Positions 17,577-26,462 of a DNA stretch of 42,658 nucleotides are shown here, piece by piece. Below the pieces are notes generated by a model, which was given only the letters and a program-made list of their open reading frames with translations, was not told where the DNA came from and made no database searches. Every line of letters begins with the position of its first letter. The stretch's first letter is position 1. The stretch is taken from NCBI RefSeq assembly GCF_000444135.1, contig NZ_ATDK01000060.1, forward strand, positions 1-42,658, in the 5' to 3' direction. A program made the translations under genes and the position numbers. This DNA comes from Pseudomonas avellanae BPIC 631. GTDB taxonomy: Bacteria > Pseudomonadota > Gammaproteobacteria > Pseudomonadales > Pseudomonadaceae.

Positions 17577-17658
17577 GCTGCAAGCTGCAAGCTGCAAGCT
17601 GCAAGCTGCAAGCTGCAAGCTGCAAGCTGCAAGCTGCAAGCTGCAAGCTACAAGCTTT
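17575..17658. repeat. Heptamer tandem repeat (AAGCTGC)n
   Basis: Ten perfect copies of AAGCTGC run from 17575 to 17644, followed by variant copies AAGCTAC and AAGCTTT. The array begins within the TAA of the AraC gene. A complementary CTTGCAGCTGC follows at 17676-17686, so the transcript could fold back before the convergent ETF-QO stop. A unit repeat this pure should vary in copy number between isolates. Confidence 0.95.
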
Positions 17659-17705
17659 AGGCTTGCCGCTTACAACTTGCAGCTGCTTTTTGCAACTGCT
17701 TCACC

Positions 17706-19361
17706 TCACATATTCGGGTAGGTCGGTCCGCCAGCGCCTTCCGGTGCCACCCAGGTGATGTTCTGCGAAGGGTCCTTGATGTCGCAGGTCTTGCAGTGCA
17801 CGCAGTTCTGCGCGTTGATCTGGAAGCGTTTCTCGCCATCTTCCCTGGTAATGACTTCGTACACGCCTGCCGGGCAGTAGCGCTGGGCCGGTTCGTCGTA
17901 CAGTGGCAGGTTCTTGCCGATCGGGATGCTCGGATCGGTCAGCTTAAGGTGGCAGGGTTGTTCCTCTTCATGGTTGGTGCTGGAGAGGAATACCGAGCTG
18001 AGTTTGTCGAAACTGAGCTTGCCGTCGGGTTTGGGGTAATCGATCTTCTTTGAGTCCGCCGCCAGCTTGAGGCAGGCGTAATCCGGCTTTGTGTCGTGCA
18101 GGGTGAACGGCAGCTTGCCACCGAAGATGTTCTGATCGATGAAGTTGAATGCACCACCCTTGATCGCGCCGTACTTGTGGATCGCCACGCCAAAGTTGCG
18201 GCTGGCGAACAGCTCTGCATGCAGCCAGCTGGCTTTGAAGGCATCGACGTAGGAGGTCAGCACGTCGCCGCCTTCCTTGCCGGCGAACAGGGCGTCTGCT
18301 ACCGATTCTGCAGCCAGCATGCCGGACTTCATGGCGGTGTGGCTGCCCTTGATCTTGGCGAAGTTCAAGGTGCCGAGGTCGCAACCGATCAGCGCGCCGC
18401 CAGGGAAGACCATCTTCGGCAGCGAGTTCAGGCCGCCCTTGGCAATGGCGCGTGCGCCGTAGCTGATGCGTTTGCCGCCTTCCAGGTACTGCTTGATGAC
18501 CGGGTGATGCTTGTAGCGCTGGAATTCGTCGAACGGCGACAGGTACGGGTTGGTGTAGGACAAGTCGACGATCAGGCCGACCACCACCTGATTGTTTTCC
18601 AGGTGATACAGGAACGAGCCGCCCGGATTGGCATCATCCAGTGGCCAGCCTGCGGTATGCACCACCAGGCCTTGTTCGTGTTTGGCCGGATCGACTTCCC
18701 AGATTTCCTTTAGGCCGATGGCGTAGTGCTGCACATCGGCTTCGTTGTCGAGGTCGAAGCGCTTGAGCAGTTGCTTGCCGATGTGGCCACGGCAGCCTTC
18801 GGCGAACAGCGTGTATTTGCCGCGCAGTTCCATGCCGGGGGTGTACAGGCCTTCTTTCGGGTTGCCTTCGCGGTCGACGCCGAGATCACCGGTGACGATG
18901 CCGCGCACCACGCCGTTTTCGTCGAACAGCGCTTCCTGAGCTGCAAAGCCCGGGTAGATTTCAACGCCCAGGTTTTCAGCCTGCTGGGCGAGCCAGCGGC
19001 ACAGATTGCCCAGCGAGATAATGTAGTTGCCATGATTGTGCATGGTCTTTGGCACGAAAAAGTCCGGGATTTTCTGGGCTTTTTCGGCGTCGCGCAGCAC
19101 GTAGATGTCATCGCGCTTGACCGGCGTATTGAGCGGCGCGCCCAATTCTTGCCAGTTCGGAAACAGCTCGTTCAGTGCGCGCGGTTCGAACACGGCACCG
19201 GACAGGATGTGTGCGCCGACTTCGGAGCCTTTTTCCACCACGCAGACGCTGATTTCCTGCCCGGCTTCAGCGGCCTTCTGTTTAAGGCGGCAAGCGGCAG
19301 AAAGCCCGGAAGGGCCGGCTCCGACGATGACGACGTCGAATTCCATGTATTCGCGTTCCAC
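17706..19361 (-). CDS. Electron transfer flavoprotein-ubiquinone oxidoreductase
   Basis: A 551-residue FAD and 4Fe-4S enzyme at the inner membrane that passes electrons from reduced ETF to ubiquinone. The N-terminal dinucleotide motif is VVIVGAGPSGLSAA. The C-terminal cluster domain has CPAGVYEV and NCVHCKTCDIKDP, then GGPTYPNM. The start is GTG at 19361, with AGGAG 7 nt upstream; an ATG five codons later lacks a better site. It is divergent from etfBA, its electron donor. A near-consensus promoter and a PsrA-like operator lie upstream. The length is normal for the family. Confidence 0.95.
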   Translation of the reverse strand: MEREYMEFDVVIVGAGPSGLSAACRLKQKAAEAGQEISVCVVEKGSEVGAHILSGAVFEPRALNELFPNWQELGAPLNTPVKRDDIYVLRDAEKAQKIPDFFVPKTMHNHGNYIISLGNLCRWLAQQAENLGVEIYPGFAAQEALFDENGVVRGIVTGDLGVDREGNPKEGLYTPGMELRGKYTLFAEGCRGHIGKQLLKRFDLDNEADVQHYAIGLKEIWEVDPAKHEQGLVVHTAGWPLDDANPGGSFLYHLENNQVVVGLIVDLSYTNPYLSPFDEFQRYKHHPVIKQYLEGGKRISYGARAIAKGGLNSLPKMVFPGGALIGCDLGTLNFAKIKGSHTAMKSGMLAAESVADALFAGKEGGDVLTSYVDAFKASWLHAELFASRNFGVAIHKYGAIKGGAFNFIDQNIFGGKLPFTLHDTKPDYACLKLAADSKKIDYPKPDGKLSFDKLSSVFLSSTNHEEEQPCHLKLTDPSIPIGKNLPLYDEPAQRYCPAGVYEVITREDGEKRFQINAQNCVHCKTCDIKDPSQNITWVAPEGAGGPTYPNM

Positions 19362-19485
19362 AGGCTATCTCCTACTCTATCAAGGCTCACGGTGTTTTTT
19401 ATGTGGCACTGCTTTATGTGTCGCTGCAGGCCGAAGTCTGGGCGTATGGAGGTGTTGGACACCGCCCGCCTTTTTAATGGCACGC

Positions 19486-19530
19486 ATTATATCTACACCA
19501 CTGCACGGGTCCAATACAAACGTTTGTTTG
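19486..19530 (-). promoter_or_regulatory. ETF-QO promoter with adjoining PsrA-like operator
   Basis: On the minus strand, TTGGAC (19509-19514) and TATAAT (19486-19491) have exactly 17 bp between them. CAAAC-GTTT-GTTTG (19517-19530) abuts the -35 box and fits the PsrA consensus (G/C)AAAC-N2-4-GTTT(G/C). PsrA is the TetR-family fatty-acid-responsive regulator of Pseudomonas, reported to act on beta-oxidation and etf genes. Binding here is inferred from the match. Confidence 0.65.
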
Positions 19531-19885
19531 AATCGGCCGCAGGCCAGATAAATCATAGACGCCAGACCCGGAACTGGCCGATTTGGCGTATTGACCGGAT
19601 AAGGCGTAACGGTCAAGATACGGGCGGTTTTGCGTTTGCCGTAGGCTGAAACGAGGTTCGACAGAATCTCCCAAAAGGCATCAGGCAAACGCGGTGCAGG
19701 CAACAGGTCAACGTCGCACGGCGCATTTTACACACCCTGCCGCTGCTTGACGGGTGATGCCCGGCATTTTAGGGCTTTTTAAAGCCCTGCCGCTGGCCTG
19801 CACACATTGCGATTGCTTGTTGAGGACACTTATCGATCGCCTGGTATTGCCGGGCGACATCTTTTCACCGGAGAGTGAGGAATCC
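19531..19885 (+). other. etf intergenic region upstream of etfB
   Basis: No gene is supported in this stretch. It contains an inverted repeat TTGACCG-N12-CGGTCAA (19591-19616), a palindromic hairpin AGGGCTTT-TT-AAAGCCCT (19771-19788) and a direct repeat CCCTGCCGCTG (near 19736 and 19785). I could not pick a confident etfB promoter. An open frame in line with etfB extends back to 19754, but it has no family support. Confidence 0.5.
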
Positions 19886-20635
19886 ATGAAGGTTCTTGTA
19901 GCTGTCAAACGAGTGGTCGACTACAACGTCAAGGTTCGCGTCAAGGCGGACAACTCCGGCGTCGATCTTGCCAACGTCAAAATGTCCATGAACCCGTTCT
20001 GCGAAATCGCTGTTGAAGAAGCGGTGCGCTTGAAAGAGAAGGGTGTGGCAACGGAAATCGTGGTCGTGACCATTGGCCCGACCACCGCTCAGGAGCAGTT
20101 GCGTACGGCTCTGGCGTTGGGTGCAGACCGTGCCGTGCTGGTCGAGTCCGCCGAAGAGCTCACCTCGCTTGCCGTGGCCAAACTGCTCAAGGCAGTGGTC
20201 GACAAGGAGCAGCCGCAACTGGTGATTCTCGGCAAACAGGCGATCGACAGCGACAACAACCAGACCGGCCAGATGCTGGCTGCGTTGAGCGGCTATCCGC
20301 AGGGTACGTTTGCGTCGAAGGTTGAAGTGAGTGGCGACAAGGTTGCCGTGACCCGCGAAATCGACGGCGGCCTGCAGACCGTTTCCCTGAGCTTGCCCGC
20401 CATCGTCACCACAGACCTGCGCCTGAACGAGCCACGCTACGCCTCGCTGCCCAACATCATGAAGGCCAAGAAAAAGCCGCTTGAAGTGCTGACGCCTGAT
20501 GCGCTGGGTGTGTCCACGGCCTCGACCAACAAGACCCTCAAGGTCGAAGCGCCGGCTGCACGCAGCGCCGGCATCAAGGTCAAGTCGGTGGCTGAACTGG
20601 TCGAGAAACTGAAAAACGAAGCGAAGGTAATCTAA
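19886..20635 (+). CDS. etfB: Electron transfer flavoprotein beta subunit EtfB
   Basis: A 249-residue AMP-binding subunit of ETF, the soluble electron carrier between acyl-CoA and other dehydrogenases and [19 protein letters not shown] is the conserved beginning; the ETF beta signature with [14 protein letters not shown] and the [10 protein letters not shown] segment follow. I chose the ATG at 19886, preceded by GAGTGAGG, over an in-frame ATG at 19754 that would add 44 unconserved residues. The TAA is directly followed by the etfA ATG (TAAATG), so the subunits are made stoichiometrically. Confidence 0.96.
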   Translation: MKVLVAVKRVVDYNVKVRVKADNSGVDLANVKMSMNPFCEIAVEEAVRLKEKGVATEIVVVTIGPTTAQEQLRTALALGADRAVLVESAEELTSLAVAKLLKAVVDKEQPQLVILGKQAIDSDNNQTGQMLAALSGYPQGTFASKVEVSGDKVAVTREIDGGLQTVSLSLPAIVTTDLRLNEPRYASLPNIMKAKKKPLEVLTPDALGVSTASTNKTLKVEAPAARSAGIKVKSVAELVEKLKNEAKVI

Positions 20636-21565
20636 ATGACGATCCTGGTTATCGCTGAACACGACAATGCGACCGTAGCCCCGGCTACGCTCAACACCGT
20701 TGCTGCCGCCCAGAAGATCGGCGGTGATATTCATCTGCTGGTTGCAGGTTCCGGTATCGGCGCTGTTGCCGAAGCCGCAGCCAAAATTGCTGGCGTGAGT
20801 AAAGTGCTGGTCGCCGACAACGCGGCCTACGCGCATCAACTGCCTGAAAACGTAGCGCCGCTGGTGGTCGAACTGGCCGCAGGCCACAGCCACGTTCTGG
20901 CCGCTGCCACCTCCAACGGCAAGAACATCCTGCCGCGCGTCGCTGCGCAGCTGGATGTGGATCAGATATCCGAGATCGTTTCGGTGGTCTCGGCTGACAC
21001 GTTCACCCGCCCGATCTATGCCGGTAACGCGATTGCCACTGTGCAGTCCACAGCCTCGGTCAAGGTCATCACCGTGCGTGCCACCGGTTTCGATCCGGTG
21101 GCTGCCGAGGGTGGTTCGGCCACCGTTGAAGCGGTGTCGGCTGCTCACGATGCCGGCACGTCGAGCTTCGTCGGTGAAGAACTGGCCAAGTCCGATCGTC
21201 CTGAACTGACCGCGGCCAAGATCGTCGTTTCCGGCGGTCGCGGCATGCAGAATGGCGACAACTTCAAGCACCTGTACACCCTGGCCGACAAACTTGGCGC
21301 TGCGGTCGGCGCTTCCCGCGCTGCGGTCGACGCCGGTTTTGTGCCCAACGATATGCAGGTCGGTCAGACCGGCAAGATCGTTGCGCCACAGCTGTACATT
21401 GCCGTCGGTATTTCCGGCGCGATTCAGCATCTGGCCGGCATGAAGGACTCCAAGGTAATCGTCGCGATCAACAAGGATGAAGAAGCGCCGATCTTCCAGG
21501 TGGCTGATTACGGTCTGGTGGCGGATTTGTTCGAAGCCATTCCCGAGTTGGAGAAGCTGGTCTAA
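20636..21565 (+). CDS. etfA: Electron transfer flavoprotein alpha subunit EtfA
   Basis: A 309-residue FAD-binding partner of EtfB. The C-terminal FAD domain is clear: [45 protein letters not shown] and [12 protein letters not shown]. The N-terminal domain (about 1-185) packs against the beta subunit. It abuts etfB with no gap and is followed by a terminator. Confidence 0.97.
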   Translation: MTILVIAEHDNATVAPATLNTVAAAQKIGGDIHLLVAGSGIGAVAEAAAKIAGVSKVLVADNAAYAHQLPENVAPLVVELAAGHSHVLAAATSNGKNILPRVAAQLDVDQISEIVSVVSADTFTRPIYAGNAIATVQSTASVKVITVRATGFDPVAAEGGSATVEAVSAAHDAGTSSFVGEELAKSDRPELTAAKIVVSGGRGMQNGDNFKHLYTLADKLGAAVGASRAAVDAGFVPNDMQVGQTGKIVAPQLYIAVGISGAIQHLAGMKDSKVIVAINKDEEAPIFQVADYGLVADLFEAIPELEKLV

Positions 21566-21591
21566 GCCACGCGCTTCTACTATAAAGAGAG

Positions 21592-21662
21592 CCCGTTCCG
21601 TTCGGGGTTTGCGTGCTGGCAGCTTGCCTGCAGTGCGCTTGCCCGGATAGAACGGGTTTTTT
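21592..21662 (+). terminator. Probable terminator after etfA
   Basis: CCCGTTC (21592-21598) pairs with GAACGGG (21650-21656), which is followed by six T. The enclosed 51 nt can form internal pairing (for example CTGGCAG/CTTGCCTGCAG), giving a branched structure. The next gene starts 23 bp beyond. Confidence 0.65.
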
Positions 21663-21685
21663 ATTGACGTTCAAAAGGACTTTTC

Positions 21686-22513
21686 ATGCGTGATTCCCGG
21701 CTGCTGTCTTCGCTGTTTCTCGGGCTGGTCATGCTGCCGACGCTGGCATTCGCTGCCGGCAAGTGCGAGCGCCTGATCGTGACCGGCAGCCCCGACGCGC
21801 CGCCTTATCTGTGGCGTGACCCTCAGGACCCCAAGCGCCTGATGGGTGCCAATGCCGATCTGTTGACACAGGCGGCGGGCGAACTGGGCATCAAGCTCGA
21901 GGTTCTGTACGGCGGCAAGCGCAGCCAGGCGCTTGAAGAGGTGCGCACCGGGCGCATGGATCTGCTGGCTGATGCGCCGATGAATACCGCACAGCTTGAA
22001 TCACTCGATTACATTCATCCGCCGATTGTGCAGAACGACATTATGGTCTGGACGCGCCGCGATCACGCCGTACCGTTCAATGCCATCAGCGAACTGCATG
22101 GGCATCCCGGCGCCATTTCGGAAAAGACCCGTCTGACGCCGTCGTTTGAAGCACTGACCCGGCAACATCTGGCTCTGGAGCGTGTGTCGGGCCTGACGCC
22201 GGCCTTTCAGAAGCTGGCGCTGGGCGAGGTGGATTATGTGCTGGCCGGGCGGTATGCCGGGATGGTCATGGTGCAGACGCTGAGCCTGTCGGCAGACCTG
22301 ATTGCACAACCGTTGCCGGTTGATACGCCGGGTCTGTATCTGGCGTTATCGTTCAATTCGGCCTGCAACGATCCATGGTTGCGCGGACAGCTGGCGAAAA
22401 AGATGGCAGAATCGGCCGCCTCCGGCCTTGCGGGCGACGTGATCAGGCACAACCTGGAATTGTGGAAAGCCCAGTTGTTGCAACCTGCCAGTGCCAGCGT
22501 CCCAAACATGTAG
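21686..22513 (+). CDS. Periplasmic solute-binding protein (family 3)
   Basis: A 275-residue protein with a clear Sec signal peptide (LLSSLFLGLVMLPTLAFAA, cleavage near residue 24). The mature part is a type 3 extracellular solute-binding fold: VTGSPDAPPYLWRD at the ligand-binding start, GANADLLTQAAGELG and GRMDLLADAPM. This family usually delivers polar amino acids to ABC importers. No permease or ATPase gene is next to it, so it may serve a distant transporter or act as a sensor. The ligand is unknown. Confidence 0.84.
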   Translation: MRDSRLLSSLFLGLVMLPTLAFAAGKCERLIVTGSPDAPPYLWRDPQDPKRLMGANADLLTQAAGELGIKLEVLYGGKRSQALEEVRTGRMDLLADAPMNTAQLESLDYIHPPIVQNDIMVWTRRDHAVPFNAISELHGHPGAISEKTRLTPSFEALTRQHLALERVSGLTPAFQKLALGEVDYVLAGRYAGMVMVQTLSLSADLIAQPLPVDTPGLYLALSFNSACNDPWLRGQLAKKMAESAASGLAGDVIRHNLELWKAQLLQPASASVPNM

Positions 22514-22523
22514 GAATGTTTTT

Positions 22524-22877
22524 GTGAGTATTCGTTTTTCAATCGCCGTCATGGCAATCGCCACGCTGGCCGGCTGCGCCAGCGATCCCGTTCCGAGCGA
22601 GCAATTCAAACTGACCGAGCAGGCATTGGAGCAGGCCAAGGCGGTCGGCGCGACGGAAGATCAGCCCGAGATGGAAATAGCACTGGCCCGCTTTGCCGAA
22701 GCGCGTGCGTCCATGACCACACACGCTTACCGCGACGCGCGCATGAAGGCCGAGCAGGCCGAACTGGATGCGCGGTTGGCTGAGGCGCGAGTGCTCACGC
22801 TCAAGAGTCAGGAGCAGGTCAATCAGTTGAATACCCGTCTCAATCGCCTGCGCAAGCAGCTGGGGGAGGCGCAATGA
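22524..22877 (+). CDS. DUF4398 lipoprotein
   Basis: A 117-residue predicted outer-membrane lipoprotein: signal segment SIRFSIAVMAIATLAGC, with lipobox LAGC, then an Ala/Glu-rich helical body resembling DUF4398 (EQAKAVGATEDQPEMEIALARFAEARASM). I chose the GTG at 22524, which has AGGA upstream; an ATG at 22491 inside the previous gene would put eleven residues before the signal. Its stop overlaps the OmpA-like gene by 4 bp (ATGA), so the two products probably act together at the envelope. The function is not known. Confidence 0.83.
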   Translation: MSIRFSIAVMAIATLAGCASDPVPSEQFKLTEQALEQAKAVGATEDQPEMEIALARFAEARASMTTHAYRDARMKAEQAELDARLAEARVLTLKSQEQVNQLNTRLNRLRKQLGEAQ

Positions 22878-23689
22878 ACCGTATTCCACGTGTATTGAGC
22901 ATGTGCCTGTTGCTGGGCTTGGCAGGTCTTTACGGCTGTGCCGGTCACCAGGACAGCGCGCAGGCCCTGCAACAGGCAAGTGCCGATTTCCAGAAGGTCA
23001 AGGAAGACACCGACGTGCTGCGCAGTGCGCCCAAGGATGTGATTCGCGCGGGTGAATCGCTGGCCCGCGCCGAGCGCTTGTCCAGCTACCTGGGCAGTGG
23101 CGCCGATGTAAGCCACTACGCCTACCTCAGCAGTCGCTACAGCGAGATCGCCCGCGAGCACAGCAACCTCATGCTGAGTCAGGAGCGTCTGGCCAAAATG
23201 GACATGGAGCGCCAGCGCATGCAGTTGGCGTTGCGCGAAGCCAAGCTGGCCAGCGCCCAGCAGCAGGGGCGCTGGCTGGAAGACCAGATCCTCAGTCTGG
23301 CCACCACCCAGACCGATCGCGGGCTGGTCATGACGCTGGGTGACGTGCTGTTCGACGCCGGGCATGCCGAACTGAAAAGCTCGGCCAGTCGCACCATTCT
23401 CAAGGTTGTGCAGTTTTTGCAGATCAATCCGCGCCGCGTGGTCAGGATCGAGGGCTACACCGACAGCACAGGCGACCGTGAGGAAAATCTGACCCTGTCG
23501 AAGGACCGTGCACAAGCGGTTGCCGATGTCCTGATGGACCTGGGGGTCGACGAAAAACGCATTCAGGTCGAAGGCTATGGTCAGCAGTTTCCGGTCGATG
23601 CCAACGCGTCTGAACGAGGGCGTGCACAGAATCGCCGTGTCGAAATTGTTTTTTCTGACGAGAAAGGTCATTTAGGCGCTGCTCGTTAA
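22874..23689 (+). CDS. DUF4398-OmpA family lipoprotein
   Basis: A 271-residue protein with a signal peptide and lipobox (LYGC, Cys near residue 22). A helical region rich in Ala and Gln (about 25-140) precedes a C-terminal OmpA-like peptidoglycan-binding domain (about 150-260). That domain contains LGDVLFDAGHAELK, IEGYTDSTGD, LSKDRAQAVADVL and RAQNRRVEI. It is likely an outer-membrane lipoprotein that grips the cell wall. Overlap with the preceding DUF4398 gene implies a two-protein unit. A strong terminator follows. Confidence 0.9.
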   Translation: MNRIPRVLSMCLLLGLAGLYGCAGHQDSAQALQQASADFQKVKEDTDVLRSAPKDVIRAGESLARAERLSSYLGSGADVSHYAYLSSRYSEIAREHSNLMLSQERLAKMDMERQRMQLALREAKLASAQQQGRWLEDQILSLATTQTDRGLVMTLGDVLFDAGHAELKSSASRTILKVVQFLQINPRRVVRIEGYTDSTGDREENLTLSKDRAQAVADVLMDLGVDEKRIQVEGYGQQFPVDANASERGRAQNRRVEIVFSDEKGHLGAAR

Positions 23690-23700
23690 CGCAAATGGCC

Positions 23701-23739
23701 AAAAAAAGCCCGACGCCGGAAACGGCCTCGGGCTTTTTT
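23701..23739 (+). terminator. Rho-independent terminator after the OmpA-like gene
   Basis: A-run, stem AAAGCCCGAcGCCG / CGGCcTCGGGCTTT with a GAAA loop, then a T-run. The stem has matched C-C interior positions. It starts 11 bp after the stop. Confidence 0.92.
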
Positions 23740-23907
23740 GGCTTTAAACACGTTGAATATGGCGTTTTTGGCCGCGTTTATTTTCGCGCAGCGGCTGTGA
23801 TCGCTGGCTTGAACGCAAACTGTTCCCGTACACTTCTGGACTGAACCGGTTATTACTCATCTGTATTTTCAACAACAATAAATCGCCGGTCTTTTCGAGG
23901 CTGTGGC

Positions 23908-25347
23908 ATGACCAACCTTTTGCTCTATCAACGTATCGCTCAGCAACTGGCTGAAGACATCCGCCGTGGTGTGTACCAGCCCGGTGAGCGTGTGCCTTCG
24001 GTTCGCAAAATGAGCTCGCAGCTCAATGTCAGCCATGCAACGGTGTTGCAGGCCTACGCGAACCTTGAAGATCAGGGCTTGATCAGAGCGCGTCCGCAGT
24101 CGGGTTACTACGTTCACCAGACCCCTGCGCTGACGGCTTCGACGCCGGACATCGCGCGGGTCGAGCGCCCAGGCCTGGTCACGCGCAGCAGCATTATCCA
24201 GCAGGTGCTTGAAGAGTCGCGACGCGAAGGCGTGTTCGCTCTGGGCGCGGCGGTGCCTCATGTGGATTACCTGCCGGTGCGTGCCTTGCATCAGCAGCTT
24301 GCGAAAGTGACGCGTTTCCACAGTCCGCGTGCGTTCAGTTACATGTTCAGCCCGGGCTTCGAGCCATTGCGCAGGCAGGTTGCCATCCGTATGCGCGACG
24401 CGGGCGTGGTGGTTGATCCGTCCGAAGTGGTCATTACTCACGGCTGTGTGGATGCGCTGCAAATGACCCTGCGGGTGCTGACCCGGCCTGGCGACCTGAT
24501 CGCCGCCGAGTCGCCGGCCTATTACGGCTTGCTGCAACTAGCCGATCTGCTGGGCCTGAAAGTCATCGAGATCCCCAGCGACCCGGCCACCGGCATCAGC
24601 CTGGAGGCCCTGCAACTGGCGGCCAATCAGTGGTCGATCAAGGCGCTGGTGCTGACCTCGCGGCTGAGCAATCCGCTGGGCGGCACCATGCCCGAGGAGC
24701 GGCAGAAGAACCTGCTACGGCTGGCCTCGGATTTTGATATTCAGGTGGTTGAAGACGATGTCTACGGCGAGCTGATGTTCGAGGTCGGACGAACCAAGGC
24801 ACTCAAGGCGTTTGATCGGTTGGGTAGGGTGATTTATTGCTCGAGCTTCTCCAAGACGTTATCGCCCGGTGTGCGTATCGGCTGGACAATCGCGGGCAAA
24901 TACCAGGCTGAAATTCAGCGTCTGCAGACGTTCAGCACTCACTCGGCTTGCAGCGTCACGCAAATGGCCGTAGCTGCCTACCTTGAAAACGGCGGCTATG
25001 ATCGGCATCTGCGCTTCATTCGCCTGGAATACCGCAAAAACATGAGCGCCTACCAACTGGCGGTGCAGCAGTTCTTTCCTGAGGGCACGCAGATGAGTCG
25101 TCCGGCGGGCGGGTTCATCTTGTGGGTCAGTCTGCCGGGGCGCGTCAATACCCAGGAACTGCACGTGCGTGCGCTGGAGCAGGGCATCAGCATCGCGCCG
25201 GGGCTGATCTTCAGTAACACCGAGCAGTTCAACCACTGCATTCGCCTCAATTGCGGGATGCCGTGGAACAAGGAGGCTGAGCGCGCGCTGATGACGCTGG
25301 GCATGTTGGCCAAGCAGTTGTGTCAGGAAGCGATACAGGTGTACTGA
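23908..25347 (+). CDS. MocR-type GntR/aminotransferase-like regulator
   Basis: A 479-residue protein with an N-terminal GntR winged helix (about 5-75: RIAQQLAEDIRRGVYQPGERVPSVRKM) and a fold-type I aminotransferase-like domain (about 110-475). The likely PLP lysine lies in YCSSFSKTLSPGVRIGW, with conserved SPAYYG and SNPLGG upstream. MocR proteins usually regulate a divergent or nearby gene for amine or vitamin B6 metabolism, but none is adjacent here. The target is unknown. The 168 bp upstream after the OmpA-gene terminator hold no clear promoter. Confidence 0.92.
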   Translation: MTNLLLYQRIAQQLAEDIRRGVYQPGERVPSVRKMSSQLNVSHATVLQAYANLEDQGLIRARPQSGYYVHQTPALTASTPDIARVERPGLVTRSSIIQQVLEESRREGVFALGAAVPHVDYLPVRALHQQLAKVTRFHSPRAFSYMFSPGFEPLRRQVAIRMRDAGVVVDPSEVVITHGCVDALQMTLRVLTRPGDLIAAESPAYYGLLQLADLLGLKVIEIPSDPATGISLEALQLAANQWSIKALVLTSRLSNPLGGTMPEERQKNLLRLASDFDIQVVEDDVYGELMFEVGRTKALKAFDRLGRVIYCSSFSKTLSPGVRIGWTIAGKYQAEIQRLQTFSTHSACSVTQMAVAAYLENGGYDRHLRFIRLEYRKNMSAYQLAVQQFFPEGTQMSRPAGGFILWVSLPGRVNTQELHVRALEQGISIAPGLIFSNTEQFNHCIRLNCGMPWNKEAERALMTLGMLAKQLCQEAIQVY

Positions 25348-25462
25348 GTTGTAAGGATTTTTTGTCAGTTGTTTTGAACTCTTGCCTTGTCAGGTTGGCC
25401 TCAAAAGGACAACATGTATTCCTTCCCGGCTTTTTGCCACTGTCTTGCCTGATTCTTTGCCT

Positions 25463-26110
25463 ATGAATGTTTTTCGCTGTCTGGGGTTGATTGTCGTCGT
25501 GCTTCTGAGTGGTTGTGATGCTCAGGAATCGTCTGTGCCCAAGCCCAAGGTCGAAGCGTTTATCACTGCGCCGGTCTCCCCCGAGGTTCACTTGAAAACC
25601 GAGGCGCCTGTAGAGGCAGTGGCCACTGATGCCCGGCAGATCAAGGCACCCGATACAGTGCATCAGTTGATGCCGGGCGTTCCGGTTGTTCCTGTCGTGG
25701 TGGGCAAGGAGAAATCCGAACCCTCGGCAGCCCATGCCGGCAAGGCCGCGACGACCGATTCTGAAAAGCCCTTGTCAAAAGTTGTTGCAGTCAAGGCGCC
25801 CGCCGACAAGCGTCAGACGGCCAGGCAAGCAAAAGCGGCGAAGGCCAAGGATGTGCGAATCAAATCGCCCAGGCTGGACTTGAGCCTGCCTCCCGAACTG
25901 GTCAAGGAACTGGCCCCGCCTGCCAATGTGATCACCAGCAAACGCAAGCCTATATTGCCGCAGATGTTCAGTGACAAAGGCACCTCGGCCAACCCCGGCC
26001 CCTTCGAGCTTGAAGGTCGGCTGCTGACCAATGAAATGCAGTTGCAGATGCGCAATGACAACCGTCGCGACGTCGAAGGCGCTGCGCTGGATTTCAAATT
26101 CAAGCAGTAA
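25463..26110 (+). CDS. Hypothetical lipoprotein, Lys/Ala/Pro-rich
   Basis: A 215-residue protein starting MNVFRCLGLIVVVLLSGC, with a lipobox LSGC at residues 15-18. The middle (about 20-150) is low complexity and rich in Lys, Ala, Pro and Val, including KRQTARQAKAAKAKDVRIK. A conserved-looking tail contains LDLSLPPELVKEL, LPQMF and LEGRLLTNEMQLQMR. I chose the ATG at 25463; an in-frame ATG at 25382 would bury the signal peptide. I do not assign a function. Similar Pseudomonas proteins have been labelled IF-2-like because of the low-complexity region, which is misleading. Confidence 0.75.
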   Translation: MNVFRCLGLIVVVLLSGCDAQESSVPKPKVEAFITAPVSPEVHLKTEAPVEAVATDARQIKAPDTVHQLMPGVPVVPVVVGKEKSEPSAAHAGKAATTDSEKPLSKVVAVKAPADKRQTARQAKAAKAKDVRIKSPRLDLSLPPELVKELAPPANVITSKRKPILPQMFSDKGTSANPGPFELEGRLLTNEMQLQMRNDNRRDVEGAALDFKFKQ

Positions 26111-26204
26111 GCCCTGCCTATCGTCCGATACGGCATTTTCAAACAGACGTTTTGACGGTTAATATCTTCCCCTGTTTTTCAACTTTTCAGTCAGGTGCCT
26201 GGTC

Positions 26205-26462
26205 ATGGACTGCCGTTCCGATTGTGGTGCGTGTTGCATAGCGCCATCCATCACGTCTCCCATACCCGGTATGCCTGACGGAAAGCCTGCCGGGGTGCGC
26301 TGTCTGCACTTGTCGGTCGGGTTTCTGTGCGCACTGTTCGGCAAGGCCGAGCGTCCTGCGGTCTGCAGTCAGTTCAAGGCGGCGGAAGATGTCTGCGGTG
26401 TCGATCAGGCAGACGCCATTCGTCTTATCGGCTGGTGGGAAAAGGCTACTGCAGTGGCTTGA
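26205..26462 (+). CDS. Small YkgJ-family cysteine-cluster protein
   Basis: An 85-residue protein with the N-terminal cluster CRSDCGACC (residues 3-11) followed by GMPDGKPAGVRCLHL and a later Cys in CALFG and in PAVC. This matches the short YkgJ/zinc- or iron-binding Cys-cluster family, in which the Cys residues probably bind a metal. No enzyme activity is established. The ATG at 26205 has CAGG upstream. It lies between the orphan lipoprotein and the START protein, all on the same strand, without clear operon spacing. Confidence 0.8.
   Translation: MDCRSDCGACCIAPSITSPIPGMPDGKPAGVRCLHLSVGFLCALFGKAERPAVCSQFKAAEDVCGVDQADAIRLIGWWEKATAVA

Noticed and set aside
17575..17658. CRISPR-like array
   Set aside because: The unit is 7 bp with no spacers and no cas genes are present, so it is a simple tandem repeat.
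19754..19885. N-terminal extension of EtfB
   Set aside because: The 44 added residues are not part of the family, and the ATG at 19886 has a good ribosome binding site.
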